Positions 1 to 8,890 of a DNA stretch of 64,000 bases are shown here, one piece after another. The notes beneath the pieces were generated by a model. The model was not told where the DNA came from. It saw only the letters and a program-made list of their open reading frames with translations, and ran no database searches. The position numbers were made by a program, and so were the translations under genes. Every line of letters starts with the position of its first letter. The stretch's first letter is position 1. Source of the DNA: Acholeplasmataceae bacterium UBA6150 (GTDB taxonomy: Bacteria; Bacillota_I; Bacilli_A; Acholeplasmatales; UBA5453); NCBI GenBank assembly GCA_002423145.1, contig DIUU01000003.1:136671-200670 (forward strand), in the 5' to 3' direction.

Positions 1-657
1 ATCATTAAATTGTTTGACCATACCGAAATCCCCAATTTATCAGAAAAATCGATTTATGATGCGATTGTCAAAGGGCTCTACCACAGTGCGTATGAAGATA
101 ACCTCATCAAACAATACACCTATAAACTCAATGATATTCAAGGGTTAGAAAACGTCTTAATAGAATGCCCTAAATGTCATCAGACAGGGTTGATTTCAGA
201 TAAGCATGAACTCGATTGTCCACACTGTCAAAGTGTATTCAAATACGATCGGTATGGACGCATCGATGGTGTTGGGGTGGATGTGCTTTATGAGGCACAA
301 CGTCAAAGACTTATAAAACGGCTTAAAGATAATCCCAACCATACTTTACAAAGTCAAGTCATCCTCGAAGGCTATGAACACAAACGAGTCAAAACGATTG
401 GTGAAGGCACCCTGACCCTATCGGTTCATGGATATGATTTTTCAGGTATCGTACGGGGTAATGAAACGAAGTACCACTTTGATATCAAGGATGTGTCAAC
501 CTGTCCATCCGATATTGGACGGAATATTCAAATTTATGAAGGTCATCAGTTATACCAGTTTGTATTTAATAACCCCTATTTACCAACCGAATTCGTTTTA
601 CTCGGTGAAGTTTTACATGAACAATGGGTAATAAACCAAAAGGAGAAGTCATCATGA
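1..657 (+). CDS. Probable lysophospholipid acyltransferase, C-terminal part (5' truncated by window)
   Basis: The frame is open from base 1 with no stop before it, so the gene begins outside the window; the TTG at 10 is just an internal codon. The visible 218 residues contain a zinc-ribbon-like pair, CPKC then CPHC about 20 residues later, followed by a short beta-rich tail. From memory, Firmicute 1-acyl-glycerol-3-phosphate acyltransferases of about 400 residues often carry this kind of C-terminal zinc ribbon after the PlsC domain. The catalytic HX4D part would lie upstream and is not visible, so the assignment rests on the tail alone. It overlaps the start of the next gene by 4 bases (ATGA), suggesting coupled translation. 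Confidence 0.5.
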   Translation: MIKLFDHTEIPNLSEKSIYDAIVKGLYHSAYEDNLIKQYTYKLNDIQGLENVLIECPKCHQTGLISDKHELDCPHCQSVFKYDRYGRIDGVGVDVLYEAQRQRLIKRLKDNPNHTLQSQVILEGYEHKRVKTIGEGTLTLSVHGYDFSGIVRGNETKYHFDIKDVSTCPSDIGRNIQIYEGHQLYQFVFNNPYLPTEFVLLGEVLHEQWVINQKEKSS

Positions 658-983
658 CAGTGGATCAATACATTTTAGATTTACCTGAACCACAACAATC
701 TATCATGAAGGAAATCAGAAGAAGAATGAAATTGGCGTTCCCTCAAGCAAAAGAAGCCTTATCTTATGGTGTACCAGCATTCAAAAATGAAAAGTCATTC
801 TTTTACTATGGCGCATTCAAAGCCCATGTCAGTGTATTTCCACCCCTATCCAAAGATTCACCACTTCAAGAAAAAACCAAGGCCTACCAGAATCCAAAGG
901 GCAATCTTATTTTCAGTATTAAGAAACCCATCCCTTACGATCTGATTATGGAAGTTGCGAAAGCTTTATCTGAACAGTACTAA
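654..983 (+). CDS. DUF1801 family protein
   Basis: A 109-residue soluble protein of the DUF1801 (YdhG-like, frataxin-like fold) family, recognisable by the N-terminal part 'YILDLPEPQQ', the 'ALSYGVPAF' motif in the middle and the 'NPKGNLIFSIKKPIP' stretch. An upstream frame begins at 624, but the ATG at 654 has an AGGAG ribosome site 9 bases ahead and matches the usual family start. Members are small cytoplasmic proteins, some described as iron chaperones; the role here is unknown. It ends at a strong shared terminator. Confidence 0.75.
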   Translation: MTVDQYILDLPEPQQSIMKEIRRRMKLAFPQAKEALSYGVPAFKNEKSFFYYGAFKAHVSVFPPLSKDSPLQEKTKAYQNPKGNLIFSIKKPIPYDLIMEVAKALSEQY

Positions 984-987
984 TAAA

Positions 988-1022
988 AAACCCCCAGAAC
1001 ATCACAGTTCTGGGGGTTTGTT
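988..1022. terminator. Bidirectional terminator between convergent genes
   Basis: A 10-bp GC-rich stem, CCCCCAGAAC at 991-1000 pairing with GTTCTGGGGG at 1007-1016, has a 6-base loop. It is flanked by A-rich sequence on the left and T-rich sequence on the right, so it can stop transcription from both sides. Confidence 0.9.
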
Positions 1023-1714
1023 TAATTTAGTTCGAGGATAGCTTTGATTAGACCATAGGCTGTTTCGAGTTTTAGGCTTTCATCTTCGGAAAACGATTGA
1101 GAGGTTTCTGCCATCGACAAGAAGGTTTCAAAGTCATAATCGCGGATGTAAAAACTTGAATTGTCATATTTAAATTCATTAAAGAAGGATTGAAAATAGA
1201 CTAAACTTTGATAGGCATCATTGGATAGGTCAATCGATAATCGATATTCGATGTATGCCGATTTACTCACCCTTGGTGAACTTTGATTTTGTTTGTAGAA
1301 ATCAATCTCTGTTTTGATCGTATTGAATGTGACAACATCATTGATACTAAATGTGATAGATGCCTGATCAAATTTATCTTTTAGTTCAGATGAAGACAAG
1401 TTAAACAGTTGTCCCATGGACATGTTTTGTGAGATCGATAATTGATATAAAGTAGACATGAATGTGAAATAAACCGCTTCATCTTCTGAATTGGGTGTAT
1501 CTGCGTGAAGGCGGTACAGTAAAATGAAATCATCGGCTGGATTGCCTACTTGGTATAATATATCATCTTGACTGGTATTGGTAAACGTCATCGTCAGTTC
1601 ATTAAAATAAAGGGGGTCATCGAAGGATACATTACCTGCCATCGGTGCCATGGCACAAGCTTGCATGAAAAAGACCAATAGGACTAAAACGAAAGACAGA
1701 GCTATTTTTTTCAT
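1022..1714 (-). CDS. Lipoprotein of unknown function, downstream of a two-component system
   Basis: The 230-residue product begins with a basic start and hydrophobic stretch ending in FMQAC, a lipobox, so the mature protein should be lipid-anchored at Cys20 on the outer face of the membrane. The remainder is hydrophilic with mixed alpha/beta character and no motif I recognise. The start is clear: GGAGGTG lies 6 bases before the ATG. It follows the histidine kinase gene on the same strand after a 56-bp gap holding a TGTCA-type direct repeat, so it may have its own promoter controlled by the neighbouring response regulator. Confidence 0.75.
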   Translation of the reverse strand: MKKIALSFVLVLLVFFMQACAMAPMAGNVSFDDPLYFNELTMTFTNTSQDDILYQVGNPADDFILLYRLHADTPNSEDEAVYFTFMSTLYQLSISQNMSMGQLFNLSSSELKDKFDQASITFSINDVVTFNTIKTEIDFYKQNQSSPRVSKSAYIEYRLSIDLSNDAYQSLVYFQSFFNEFKYDNSSFYIRDYDFETFLSMAETSQSFSEDESLKLETAYGLIKAILELN

Positions 1715-1750
1715 AATGCACCTCCTTTAAGGGTATCATATCAATTTGTT

Positions 1751-1770
1751 TTGACAAAGATATGACAAAT
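1751..1770 (-). promoter_or_regulatory. Putative response-regulator box (TTTGTCA direct repeat)
   Basis: Read on the minus strand, TTTGTCA occurs twice with an 11-bp period (plus-strand TGACAAA at 1752-1758 and 1763-1769). An 11-bp-phased direct repeat is typical of OmpR/PhoB-family binding sites. A TATGAT -10 candidate lies downstream towards the lipoprotein start but no good -35 is present, consistent with an activated promoter. A near-identical arrangement lies at 3939-3959. Function is inferred. Confidence 0.5.
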
Positions 1771-3177
1771 CTATTTTTTAATCGGAATTAATACTTTAAA
1801 GACAACTTCCCCTGAATCGTTGAATAATTTATAAGGATACCCATACAGTTCACAAATCTGTTTGACAATGAATAAACCCAAACCCGATCCCTTTTCAGCT
1901 TGGGTATTCAAACGGTAGAACGAATCGAATAATTTACCGATTTCAGATTCAGGGATGAACCCTCGATTACGAATGGATAATAAGAATTGTTCACCACGAA
2001 TGACCCCTTCAACTTTGACGAGGGGTTCTGTGGTATATAATAAGGCATTTTTAATGAGATTGGTAGAAAGAATGCTCAACAATTCTTCACTCATTTGAAT
2101 GTGTGTCAACTCGATGGTTTTTTGAAGCTTGATCTTTTTTTGTTTGGCTAATTCTAAAAGTGGCGATAATATGTGGTCGAATACTTCGGTAGAAACCACA
2201 TCGTTATCGGTTTTTTTATCTTCAAGACGAAGTGAATACGTCAAATCTTGAGTGATGGTGGATATCGATTCGATTTGAATCAGTAATTCCCTTAAATAGG
2301 TGTCTTTGTCTTTATAACGACCCACCCCATCAATCATCCCTTCAATCATGCCTTTCATAACAGCCAGTGGGGTTTTAATCTCATGGTTAATGGTCATGAT
2401 TAAGTGTTTTTTCTTCGCTTCTTGAGCTTTTTCATAATCGATATCAGAAGCTAATTTTGAATTGGCTTCGTTCAGTTCGCTGAAGGCTTTTTTAAGATGG
2501 AATGTCAATTCATTGAGGGAAGTAATCACATCTCTAAACTCATCTTGACGTTTTAAATTGAGTTGTTTATTAAAGTTTAAATTCGATAAGTCTTTCGCAT
2601 ATACCCCAATTTGTTTGATTGGTTTTGAAATGCTCCGTGAAATGATGATTGACAATAGTGTTATCGCAATCAACATAAAAATAGACTGGGTTACGTTGAT
2701 GTTGTTTAGGACTTGATCGACATTTCTTAAGGACTGGATTTTGGTAGAAACGATCAAATAGTCACCCAATTCGAATTGATATATATAATTGATTTGATAG
2801 ATATCCTCTTGAAGCTCAACATAGTAGATGAGCTTGCCTTCTTGTTTAGAAGCAGCACTGTCATAAATCCCAATGACAAAATCAAGCACATTATCATTGG
2901 TCAAAAATGTTGGACCAATCGATTCAGTGATGGCTAGATTTTGGTATCGAACGAAAGACGTCTCACTGGATAAATCCATGAGCGCGGTATTGGATAACGG
3001 GGTGCCATTTTGTATCGCACTCGCGTTAGAAACAATCGAGGATTTAACACTTTGGATGTTTTCATCGATGTACATCGGGGAAAAACGACTGTATGAGAAA
3101 TACATACTACCCAAAAAGACCAAAGAAAAAGAGATCAATAGCATGAAAAATGTTTTGAAGAAAATATTGATTTTCAT
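1771..3177 (-). CDS. Sensor histidine kinase (HAMP, HisKA, HATPase)
   Basis: A 468-residue membrane kinase. There is a transmembrane segment near residues 7-27, an extracytoplasmic region of about 130 residues, a second membrane segment near 163-181, a HAMP linker, then a short coiled coil. The phosphoacceptor is His265 in 'MTINHEIKTP'. The ATPase domain shows the N box 'STNLIKNALLYT', an NRG-type G1 box and 'GSGLGLFIVKQ'. Ribosome site GGAGG is 6 bases before the ATG. The response regulator gene ends 17 bp upstream, so the pair is one operon. The extracellular domain has no recognised ligand fold; flanking lipoproteins suggest an envelope signal (inference). Confidence 0.93.
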   Translation of the reverse strand: MKINIFFKTFFMLLISFSLVFLGSMYFSYSRFSPMYIDENIQSVKSSIVSNASAIQNGTPLSNTALMDLSSETSFVRYQNLAITESIGPTFLTNDNVLDFVIGIYDSAASKQEGKLIYYVELQEDIYQINYIYQFELGDYLIVSTKIQSLRNVDQVLNNINVTQSIFMLIAITLLSIIISRSISKPIKQIGVYAKDLSNLNFNKQLNLKRQDEFRDVITSLNELTFHLKKAFSELNEANSKLASDIDYEKAQEAKKKHLIMTINHEIKTPLAVMKGMIEGMIDGVGRYKDKDTYLRELLIQIESISTITQDLTYSLRLEDKKTDNDVVSTEVFDHILSPLLELAKQKKIKLQKTIELTHIQMSEELLSILSTNLIKNALLYTTEPLVKVEGVIRGEQFLLSIRNRGFIPESEIGKLFDSFYRLNTQAEKGSGLGLFIVKQICELYGYPYKLFNDSGEVVFKVLIPIKK

Positions 3178-3194
3178 GGTGACCTCCTCAATGT

Positions 3195-3863
3195 TTATTT
3201 TTCGAATTTATAGCCTGATTTATAGACTGTTTGAATGTAATCCGCTGCGGAACCTAGTTTTTGTCTTAAGCGTTTGATGTGGGTATCTACGGTTCGGTCG
3301 TAACCAAAGTAATCGTAACCCCAAACCAAGTTAAGCAAATCTTCGCGTGTATAGACGCGTCCAATATTTTGAATGAATAGGGTAAATAATTCCCATTCTT
3401 TTTTATTCAATGAAACAGGCGTCTTATCGATTAAGATTTTGTATTTCTCAAAATTATAATGGATGACCCCATAAGTCGATAGTGTATCTGGGGTTTCATT
3501 TTGATACCTCGACAATACCGCTTCGATTTTCTTTAAAACGATTTTAGGGCTATAGGGTTTCGCAATATAATCATCGATGCCCAGAGCATAGCCTTTTAAT
3601 TGATTTTCTTCATCACTTAACGCTGACAACATGAGAATCGGGACAGCAGAATGTTTTCTGATTTCGGCACCGATTTCAAACCCACCTACGTGGGGTAACA
3701 TGACATCTAAAAGCACCAAATCAAAGGTTTGTGTTTGAACGGTTTGACGTCCAACCAAACCATCATAAACCTGTGTAATCAAGGCGTTTGGGTAAGTGTC
3801 CATAATATAGTCGTGCAAAAGATCATTCAAATGTTTTTCGTCTTCAACAATGAGTATGCGCAT
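3195..3863 (-). CDS. OmpR/PhoB-family response regulator
   Basis: A 222-residue regulator with an N-terminal receiver domain (acidic pair E7-D8, phosphoacceptor D53 in 'LLDVMLP', K102 in 'IAKPYSP') and a C-terminal winged helix from about residue 125, ending with 'DTHIKRLRQKLG', the recognition-helix signature of the OmpR family. AAAAGGAG precedes the ATG. First gene of the RR-kinase operon and divergent from the DUF4349 lipoprotein gene. OmpR-type regulators bind direct repeats about 11 bp apart; such repeats occur in the divergent intergenic region and again upstream of the 1022-1714 lipoprotein gene. Confidence 0.93.
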   Translation of the reverse strand: MRILIVEDEKHLNDLLHDYIMDTYPNALITQVYDGLVGRQTVQTQTFDLVLLDVMLPHVGGFEIGAEIRKHSAVPILMLSALSDEENQLKGYALGIDDYIAKPYSPKIVLKKIEAVLSRYQNETPDTLSTYGVIHYNFEKYKILIDKTPVSLNKKEWELFTLFIQNIGRVYTREDLLNLVWGYDYFGYDRTVDTHIKRLRQKLGSAADYIQTVYKSGYKFEK

Positions 3864-3938
3864 CGTATCGTCTCCTTTTGGGAAGCTTTACTTAATGATA
3901 ACATAAACCGTTCATATTCGAAACCCAATCCATTTATT

Positions 3939-3959
3939 TTGTCACAACAATGTCATAAG
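3939..3959 (+). promoter_or_regulatory. Putative response-regulator box in the divergent promoter region
   Basis: TGTCACAA at 3940 and TGTCATAA at 3951 form a direct repeat with an 11-bp period. Aligned with the minus-strand repeat at 1751-1770 the common pattern is TTTGTCAyAwCwwTGTCA. A further TGACACAAC lies exactly 22 bp after the second unit. A weak -10 candidate, TATACT, sits at 3990-3995. An 8-bp inverted repeat (TTTGACAC 3971-3978, GTGTCAAA 3999-4006) also occurs here. The regulatory role is inferred. Confidence 0.5.
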
Positions 3960-4027
3960 TAATTCAAATGTTTGACACAACTTTTATCTATACTGAGGGT
4001 GTCAAAACGAAAAGAGAGGGTTATCGT

Positions 4028-4831
4028 ATGAAAAAATTAGCGGTTGTCATGGGTTTATTGTTATTAAGTTTGTTGATGGTAGGCTGTTCTGAAGCCTATG
4101 TCCCCAGTGAAGATGGGGGAACCACAGAAGAGTCTTCCGTGATTATATTGACATCTTCAACTAGAAAAGTGATTTACACGGTGGAAATGGGCATCCGTTC
4201 AAAACATTTATTACCCGTATACGATGAAATCGTTGATTTGCTCAATCCCGATGAATGGATCGAATCTCAACAAGTGGGAACGCGTAATGGTCGTCTGGTT
4301 CTTAGAATCAAAACAACACGACTTCAAGCATTCACAACCCTACTCAGAGATGCCTACGAAGTGACGTATTTCAACACCACTTCAGTCGATGTATCATTGA
4401 ATTACGCCAACAATCAAACCAGAATCGAAGGGTTAGAAGCTGAACAAGATAGACTGATTGAACTCTTTCAAGTAGCCAGTATTTCAGAACAAATTCTCAT
4501 CAATCAACGTCTATCGGTCATTGAAACAGAATTGAGAAATTTAAACAATGAAAACAATCAAACCGATGCCTATATTGAATACAGTCAAGTCACCATCTAT
4601 ATGAATTCATCGGCACCTTATGAATCGCTCAATTTTGGTCAAAAAGTTCAAAGAGCCTTCTTTGGTGGCATCGATGCGTTCGTCACTGTGGTTGAAACGT
4701 TGATTCTCGCTTTACTTGCCTTATTGCCATTCGCTGCTGTAGGTGTGCCTTCGGTATTTGGCATCATCTATCTAAATAAGAGAAACTATCAAAAACGCAT
4801 TGCTAAACGTAACGCACAACGCACTAAGTGA
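4028..4831 (+). CDS. DUF4349 domain lipoprotein
   Basis: A 267-residue lipoprotein: signal sequence with lipobox LMVGC, a serine/threonine-rich linker, then a DUF4349-type region with 'YTVEMGIRSKHL' at its start, a central helical pair likely to form a coiled coil ('EGLEAEQDRLIELF', 'VIETELRNLNNEN'), and a C-terminal transmembrane segment followed by a basic tail. The ATG at 4028 is chosen over an upstream in-frame ATG at 3968 because GAGAGGG lies just before it and the signal peptide starts there. Its stop overlaps the ribosome site of the next lipoprotein gene, so the two are co-translated. DUF4349 proteins are uncharacterised membrane-surface proteins. Confidence 0.8.
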   Translation: MKKLAVVMGLLLLSLLMVGCSEAYVPSEDGGTTEESSVIILTSSTRKVIYTVEMGIRSKHLLPVYDEIVDLLNPDEWIESQQVGTRNGRLVLRIKTTRLQAFTTLLRDAYEVTYFNTTSVDVSLNYANNQTRIEGLEAEQDRLIELFQVASISEQILINQRLSVIETELRNLNNENNQTDAYIEYSQVTIYMNSSAPYESLNFGQKVQRAFFGGIDAFVTVVETLILALLALLPFAAVGVPSVFGIIYLNKRNYQKRIAKRNAQRTK

Positions 4832-4839
4832 GGTATATC

Positions 4840-6354
4840 ATGAAAAAAACACTCGTTATAACGTTAATTCTTATGGCAGTCACCTTGACTGGTTGTACAG
4901 GGTATTATCCAGGGTATGAATCCGATTATATTCAAGAATCTGGGGAAACCTACGCTGAAATCATCGACAATCCGTTTATCAATACATCCGATATGCCGGT
5001 ATCTACGTTTTCAGTAGATGTCGATACAGCGTCTTATTCGAATATCAGAAGGATGATCAACCAAGGGTATCTACCAGAAACTAACGCCGTTCGAATTGAA
5101 GAAATGGTCAATTATTTTACATACAATATCGCTGGACCTACGGAGAATGAAGTAATTCACGTCTATCAAGAATTGAGTTACGCCCCGTGGCAACCCAGTC
5201 ATCAGTTGTTGATGATTGGACTTAAAACAGAAGACATCGTATTTGAAACTTCACAGCCCATGAATTTGGTTTTCTTAATCGATGTTTCCGGCAGTATGAA
5301 TACAAGCGATAAATTACCGCTACTCAAAGAAGCTTTAGGCATCCTGGTTGAAAACTTAAGACCGATGGACACGATTTCAATCGTCACCTATGCCGGGTCT
5401 TCAAGGGTGATTTTAGAAGGGGGAGACTCAACTGAGAAAGATTCGATTCTCTCTAAAATCAACAACCTATCCGCCAGTGGTTCAACTGCTGGTGGCAGTG
5501 GGATTCAAATGGCTTATGAAGTAGCTACAAGAAACTTCATCGAAGGTGGAAATAATCGAATCATTCTTTCGACAGATGGTGACTTCAATGTGGGAACCAG
5601 TTCCGTTAATGAGCTTAAAGCATTGATTTCGGAAAAGAAAGAAACGGGTGTTTACCTAAGTGTACTTGGTTTTGGTACAGGCAATATCCGTGATGATGTT
5701 ATGGAATCCTTAGCCGATCATGGGAATGGTGTCTATTACTATATAGATTCCCTAAAAGAAGCCGAAAAAGTATTCATCCATCAATTGGGTGGGTCGATGA
5801 TTACGGTTGCGAAAGACGTCAAGCTTCAGATTGAATTCAATCCTGCACTGGTCAAAGGGTATCGCTTGATTGGTTATGAAAATCGAGTTCTCAATAACCA
5901 AGATTTTGAAGACGATTTGAAAGATGCAGGGGATATGGGTTCTGGCCATGTGGTGATCGCATTCTATGAAATCATCCAAGCCGATTCCGATGAAATCATC
6001 CCGTCTAAAACATACGAACCTATTGAAAATTTAAAATATACCGGTGATAACCATTTAACTGAAATATTGACCTTATCTATTCGATACAAGGAACCGACAC
6101 AACAATCATCGATGTTGATCGAAACGGTGGTTCTCGCATCTAGCAATCAAGAGACTTATTCAAGTGAGTTTGGATTCGCCAGTGCTGTTGTCGAGTTTGG
6201 GTTATTGTTACGAGATTCACCCTATAAATCAAATGCAAGTTTTGACGCCATCATAGAACGTGCAACGTTGGCTTTGGGTTTCGACCCTCACGAGTACCGA
6301 AGTGAATTTGTTAACCTTGTGATCAAAGCGAAAAACTTAATGCATAAAGACTAA
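4840..6354 (+). CDS. VWA-domain lipoprotein (YfbK-like, DUF3520 C-terminus)
   Basis: A 504-residue lipoprotein with lipobox TLTGC, an N-terminal YfbK-type region ('TFSVDVDTASYSNIRRMI'), a von Willebrand factor A domain with an intact metal site (DVSGS in 'FLIDVSGSMN', and 'STDGDFNVG'), and a C-terminal DUF3520-like region ending 'FVNLVIKAKNL'. The ATG at 4840 is preferred; GTGAGG, which overlaps the previous stop, is its ribosome site. Proteins of this type bind partners through a divalent cation on the cell surface. Gene order places it in one transcription unit with the DUF4349 lipoprotein and next to the two-component system. Confidence 0.88.
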   Translation: MKKTLVITLILMAVTLTGCTGYYPGYESDYIQESGETYAEIIDNPFINTSDMPVSTFSVDVDTASYSNIRRMINQGYLPETNAVRIEEMVNYFTYNIAGPTENEVIHVYQELSYAPWQPSHQLLMIGLKTEDIVFETSQPMNLVFLIDVSGSMNTSDKLPLLKEALGILVENLRPMDTISIVTYAGSSRVILEGGDSTEKDSILSKINNLSASGSTAGGSGIQMAYEVATRNFIEGGNNRIILSTDGDFNVGTSSVNELKALISEKKETGVYLSVLGFGTGNIRDDVMESLADHGNGVYYYIDSLKEAEKVFIHQLGGSMITVAKDVKLQIEFNPALVKGYRLIGYENRVLNNQDFEDDLKDAGDMGSGHVVIAFYEIIQADSDEIIPSKTYEPIENLKYTGDNHLTEILTLSIRYKEPTQQSSMLIETVVLASSNQETYSSEFGFASAVVEFGLLLRDSPYKSNASFDAIIERATLALGFDPHEYRSEFVNLVIKAKNLMHKD

Positions 6355-6388
6355 GGATTATCACAACCCCTGTTTACTTAGTCTATCC

Positions 6389-6425
6389 AAAAGCGATGTC
6401 CTCACCCCAGGCATCGCTTTTTGGA
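6389..6425 (+). terminator. Rho-independent terminator after the VWA gene
   Basis: AAAAGCGATG at 6389-6398 pairs with CATCGCTTTT at 6412-6421 and is followed by further T residues. It lies between the VWA gene and the helicase, and it argues against translation starting at the in-frame ATG at 6396. Confidence 0.88.
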
Positions 6426-6479
6426 TTATGTTTTACCATTACCCTTTTATGGGTTATAATTGAGGGTGGAAGTGATATT

Positions 6480-8828
6480 ATGGCACTTAAAATCGGTGTG
6501 GGTGAAATGGTTTCTTTTTTATATGCCTCGGGAGATTTAACCTCCGAGACATTTCAAAACGTTTCCCAACTTGAAGGCATCAAAGCCCATCAGTTTATTC
6601 AAAGTAAATATGGTTCAAAAGATCAAAAAGAAGTCAGTATTAAAACAACCTATGTACACCAAGCAGAAACCTATCTTTTAAATGGTCGAATGGATGGATT
6701 AATCGAATCCGAAGGTATTTGGATTGAAGAAATCAAATCGACGAGAAAAGATATTTTTGACTTGTTATTTATCCCTAATATAGAACACGAAGCCCAACTT
6801 AAAATATACGCTTTTATGTTCATGCATAATGAAGGACTGGATCGTATCTTAGGTAGATTAACCTATATTGAACTTGCTAAATACCAAACCAAAACGATTG
6901 AGTATGAATTCAATTACGCCACACTCAAATCGTTTTTCGAAGGATCAATCGAAACCTATGGGAAGTGGCTGATTCAATTGGAAGCCCATCTCTTATTAAA
7001 AAAACAAACATTGGAAAAAATGAAGTTTCCATTTGATACCTATCGAACAGGACAACGTGACTTGATGAAGTCGGTATATCACACGATGAAACAAGAAGAC
7101 ATCCTATTCGCCATCGCTCCAACAGGCATTGGAAAAACCATGGCAACCCTATTTTCAACCCTTAAAGCACTTCAAGAAGACAATGAAAAAATCTTTTATT
7201 GTACCGCTAAAAACCAAGGTAAAAAGATTGCGATAGAATCGATGCATACCCTCCATCAACAAGGCTTAGAAACCAAGACCATTGAAATCACCTCAAAAGA
7301 TGATATTTGTTTTTTAGAAAAAAGGGATTGTGACCCAGAAAAATGTCCGTTTGCGAAAGGCTTCTTTGATCGATTATCTGTGGCGATGCAAGACATCTTT
7401 ACACACGAATCGCTGATGACAAGAGATGTCATCGAAACCTATGCGAGAAAGCACACCATTTGTCCGTTTGAATTCTCTTTATTCGTGTCTTATTATGTGG
7501 ATTTAATTGTTTGTGACTATAACTATGTCTTCGACCCGAGAATTCACCTCATTCGGTATTTTGATGACGACACGTATAAACCAAAACTACTCATTGATGA
7601 AGCCCATAACATGATTCCACGTTCACGTGACATGTTTTCAGCGACACTCTTGAAGAGCGATTTGATTACATTGAGACGGGCAGGTTCGAAATTAAAACCG
7701 AGCATTAGACACGCAGTGAATAAGTTGATTGACCGGTTCGATCACCACGAAGCAGAACTCGAAGGAAGCTCATTCAAAAGTTATCTTTCAGTCGATATGA
7801 CCTATTTAGAGCTGGTGAGTAACTTGATGATGAAAATCACCAACGCAATCAAAGAAAATCCCAAATATGGGAAAAAATCCGATGTGATGGATGGCTACAT
7901 GAAACTATTGACGCTATCGGTTATCGCCGGTTATTACGATCAAGAGTTTCGCTTTAATATCTCCAAAATCGAAGAAGATATCGATATCACCATTCAATGT
8001 TTGGATGCGAGCAAGTTCATCCGGTCTACCCTAAAAGATAAGGCCTATGGGTCTGTATTCTTTTCAGCGACACTTTATCCGGTTGACTATTATCAGACAT
8101 TACTATCACAAGGTTTAGGACATGTCATTCAAATACCTTCGCCATTTGAACCAGATCATTTAAAGATCATGATCCATGATCGAGTCAATACACGGTATAA
8201 AGAAAGAGAAAACTCATTAAGTCAAATCGCCTCATCGATTCAAACCGTTGTCGAGTCTAAGGTAGGGAATTACATTGCTTTTTTCCCCTCTTATCAATAC
8301 TTAAATCAAGTCAAGGAGGCTTTACCACACGATTTAAATGTGGATATCCTACTCCAGTCTAAACAAATGGATGCGGTAGAACGAGACCATATCATGAGTC
8401 GATTTAAACGAAATCTGAGTCGTTCTCAAATCGCGTTTTTCGTGATGGGTGGGATGTTCGCAGAAGGCATCGATTATGTGGGTGATATGCTATCTGGGGT
8501 CATCATTGTGGGTGTGGGTTTACCCATGGTAAATGAAGAAAATCAACAGTTAAGGGCGTATTATGATGATACATTCAAACGGGGTTTTGATTATGCTTAT
8601 ACATACCCAGGCATGAATAAAGTGATTCAAGCCGTGGGGAGAGTCATTCGTAGAGACGATGATTACGGTATTGCGTTGTTGATGGATGATCGCTTTGTAA
8701 CGCCTTTATACAAAAGATTAATGCCGAAGGAATGGCAAACAAAAGTGGTGGTTAGAACCGACGCATATTTAAAGAATTTACTGGAAGATTTTTGGAATAA
8801 GATGGTGTCAAAGCACCCAAAAGATTGA
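6480..8828 (+). CDS. PD-(D/E)XK nuclease - XPD/DinG-type helicase fusion
   Basis: A 782-residue DNA repair-type enzyme. The N-terminal region carries a RecB-like nuclease signature ('NGRMDGLI' near residue 68, then 'IEEIKST' near 83). The helicase part follows with Walker A 'APTGIGKT' near 212, cysteines in an FeS-type arrangement (C near 280, 287, 292 and 'TICPF' near 327), the DEAH box 'LLIDEAHN' near 372, and a C-terminal domain with 'GMFAEGIDY' and 'QAVGRVIRR'. These are the motifs of XPD/DinG iron-sulfur 5'-3' helicases. ATG 6480 is used because GAGGGTGGAAG precedes it and the longer frame runs through a terminator. No terminator separates it from the transporter downstream. Confidence 0.88.
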   Translation: MALKIGVGEMVSFLYASGDLTSETFQNVSQLEGIKAHQFIQSKYGSKDQKEVSIKTTYVHQAETYLLNGRMDGLIESEGIWIEEIKSTRKDIFDLLFIPNIEHEAQLKIYAFMFMHNEGLDRILGRLTYIELAKYQTKTIEYEFNYATLKSFFEGSIETYGKWLIQLEAHLLLKKQTLEKMKFPFDTYRTGQRDLMKSVYHTMKQEDILFAIAPTGIGKTMATLFSTLKALQEDNEKIFYCTAKNQGKKIAIESMHTLHQQGLETKTIEITSKDDICFLEKRDCDPEKCPFAKGFFDRLSVAMQDIFTHESLMTRDVIETYARKHTICPFEFSLFVSYYVDLIVCDYNYVFDPRIHLIRYFDDDTYKPKLLIDEAHNMIPRSRDMFSATLLKSDLITLRRAGSKLKPSIRHAVNKLIDRFDHHEAELEGSSFKSYLSVDMTYLELVSNLMMKITNAIKENPKYGKKSDVMDGYMKLLTLSVIAGYYDQEFRFNISKIEEDIDITIQCLDASKFIRSTLKDKAYGSVFFSATLYPVDYYQTLLSQGLGHVIQIPSPFEPDHLKIMIHDRVNTRYKERENSLSQIASSIQTVVESKVGNYIAFFPSYQYLNQVKEALPHDLNVDILLQSKQMDAVERDHIMSRFKRNLSRSQIAFFVMGGMFAEGIDYVGDMLSGVIIVGVGLPMVNEENQQLRAYYDDTFKRGFDYAYTYPGMNKVIQAVGRVIRRDDDYGIALLMDDRFVTPLYKRLMPKEWQTKVVVRTDAYLKNLLEDFWNKMVSKHPKD

Positions 8829-8890
8829 GTTTTAAATGAAACAAATCCAAGAGATATCTTGTATAATAGGTTCATAGGGAGATAAAAACC

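Noticed and set aside
2873..3277. Plus-strand reading frame of 134 codons
   Set aside because: It lies antisense to the histidine kinase and response regulator, has no ribosome site and no protein-like motif.
6396..6479. N-terminal extension of the helicase
   Set aside because: It would be encoded by the terminator hairpin of the previous gene.
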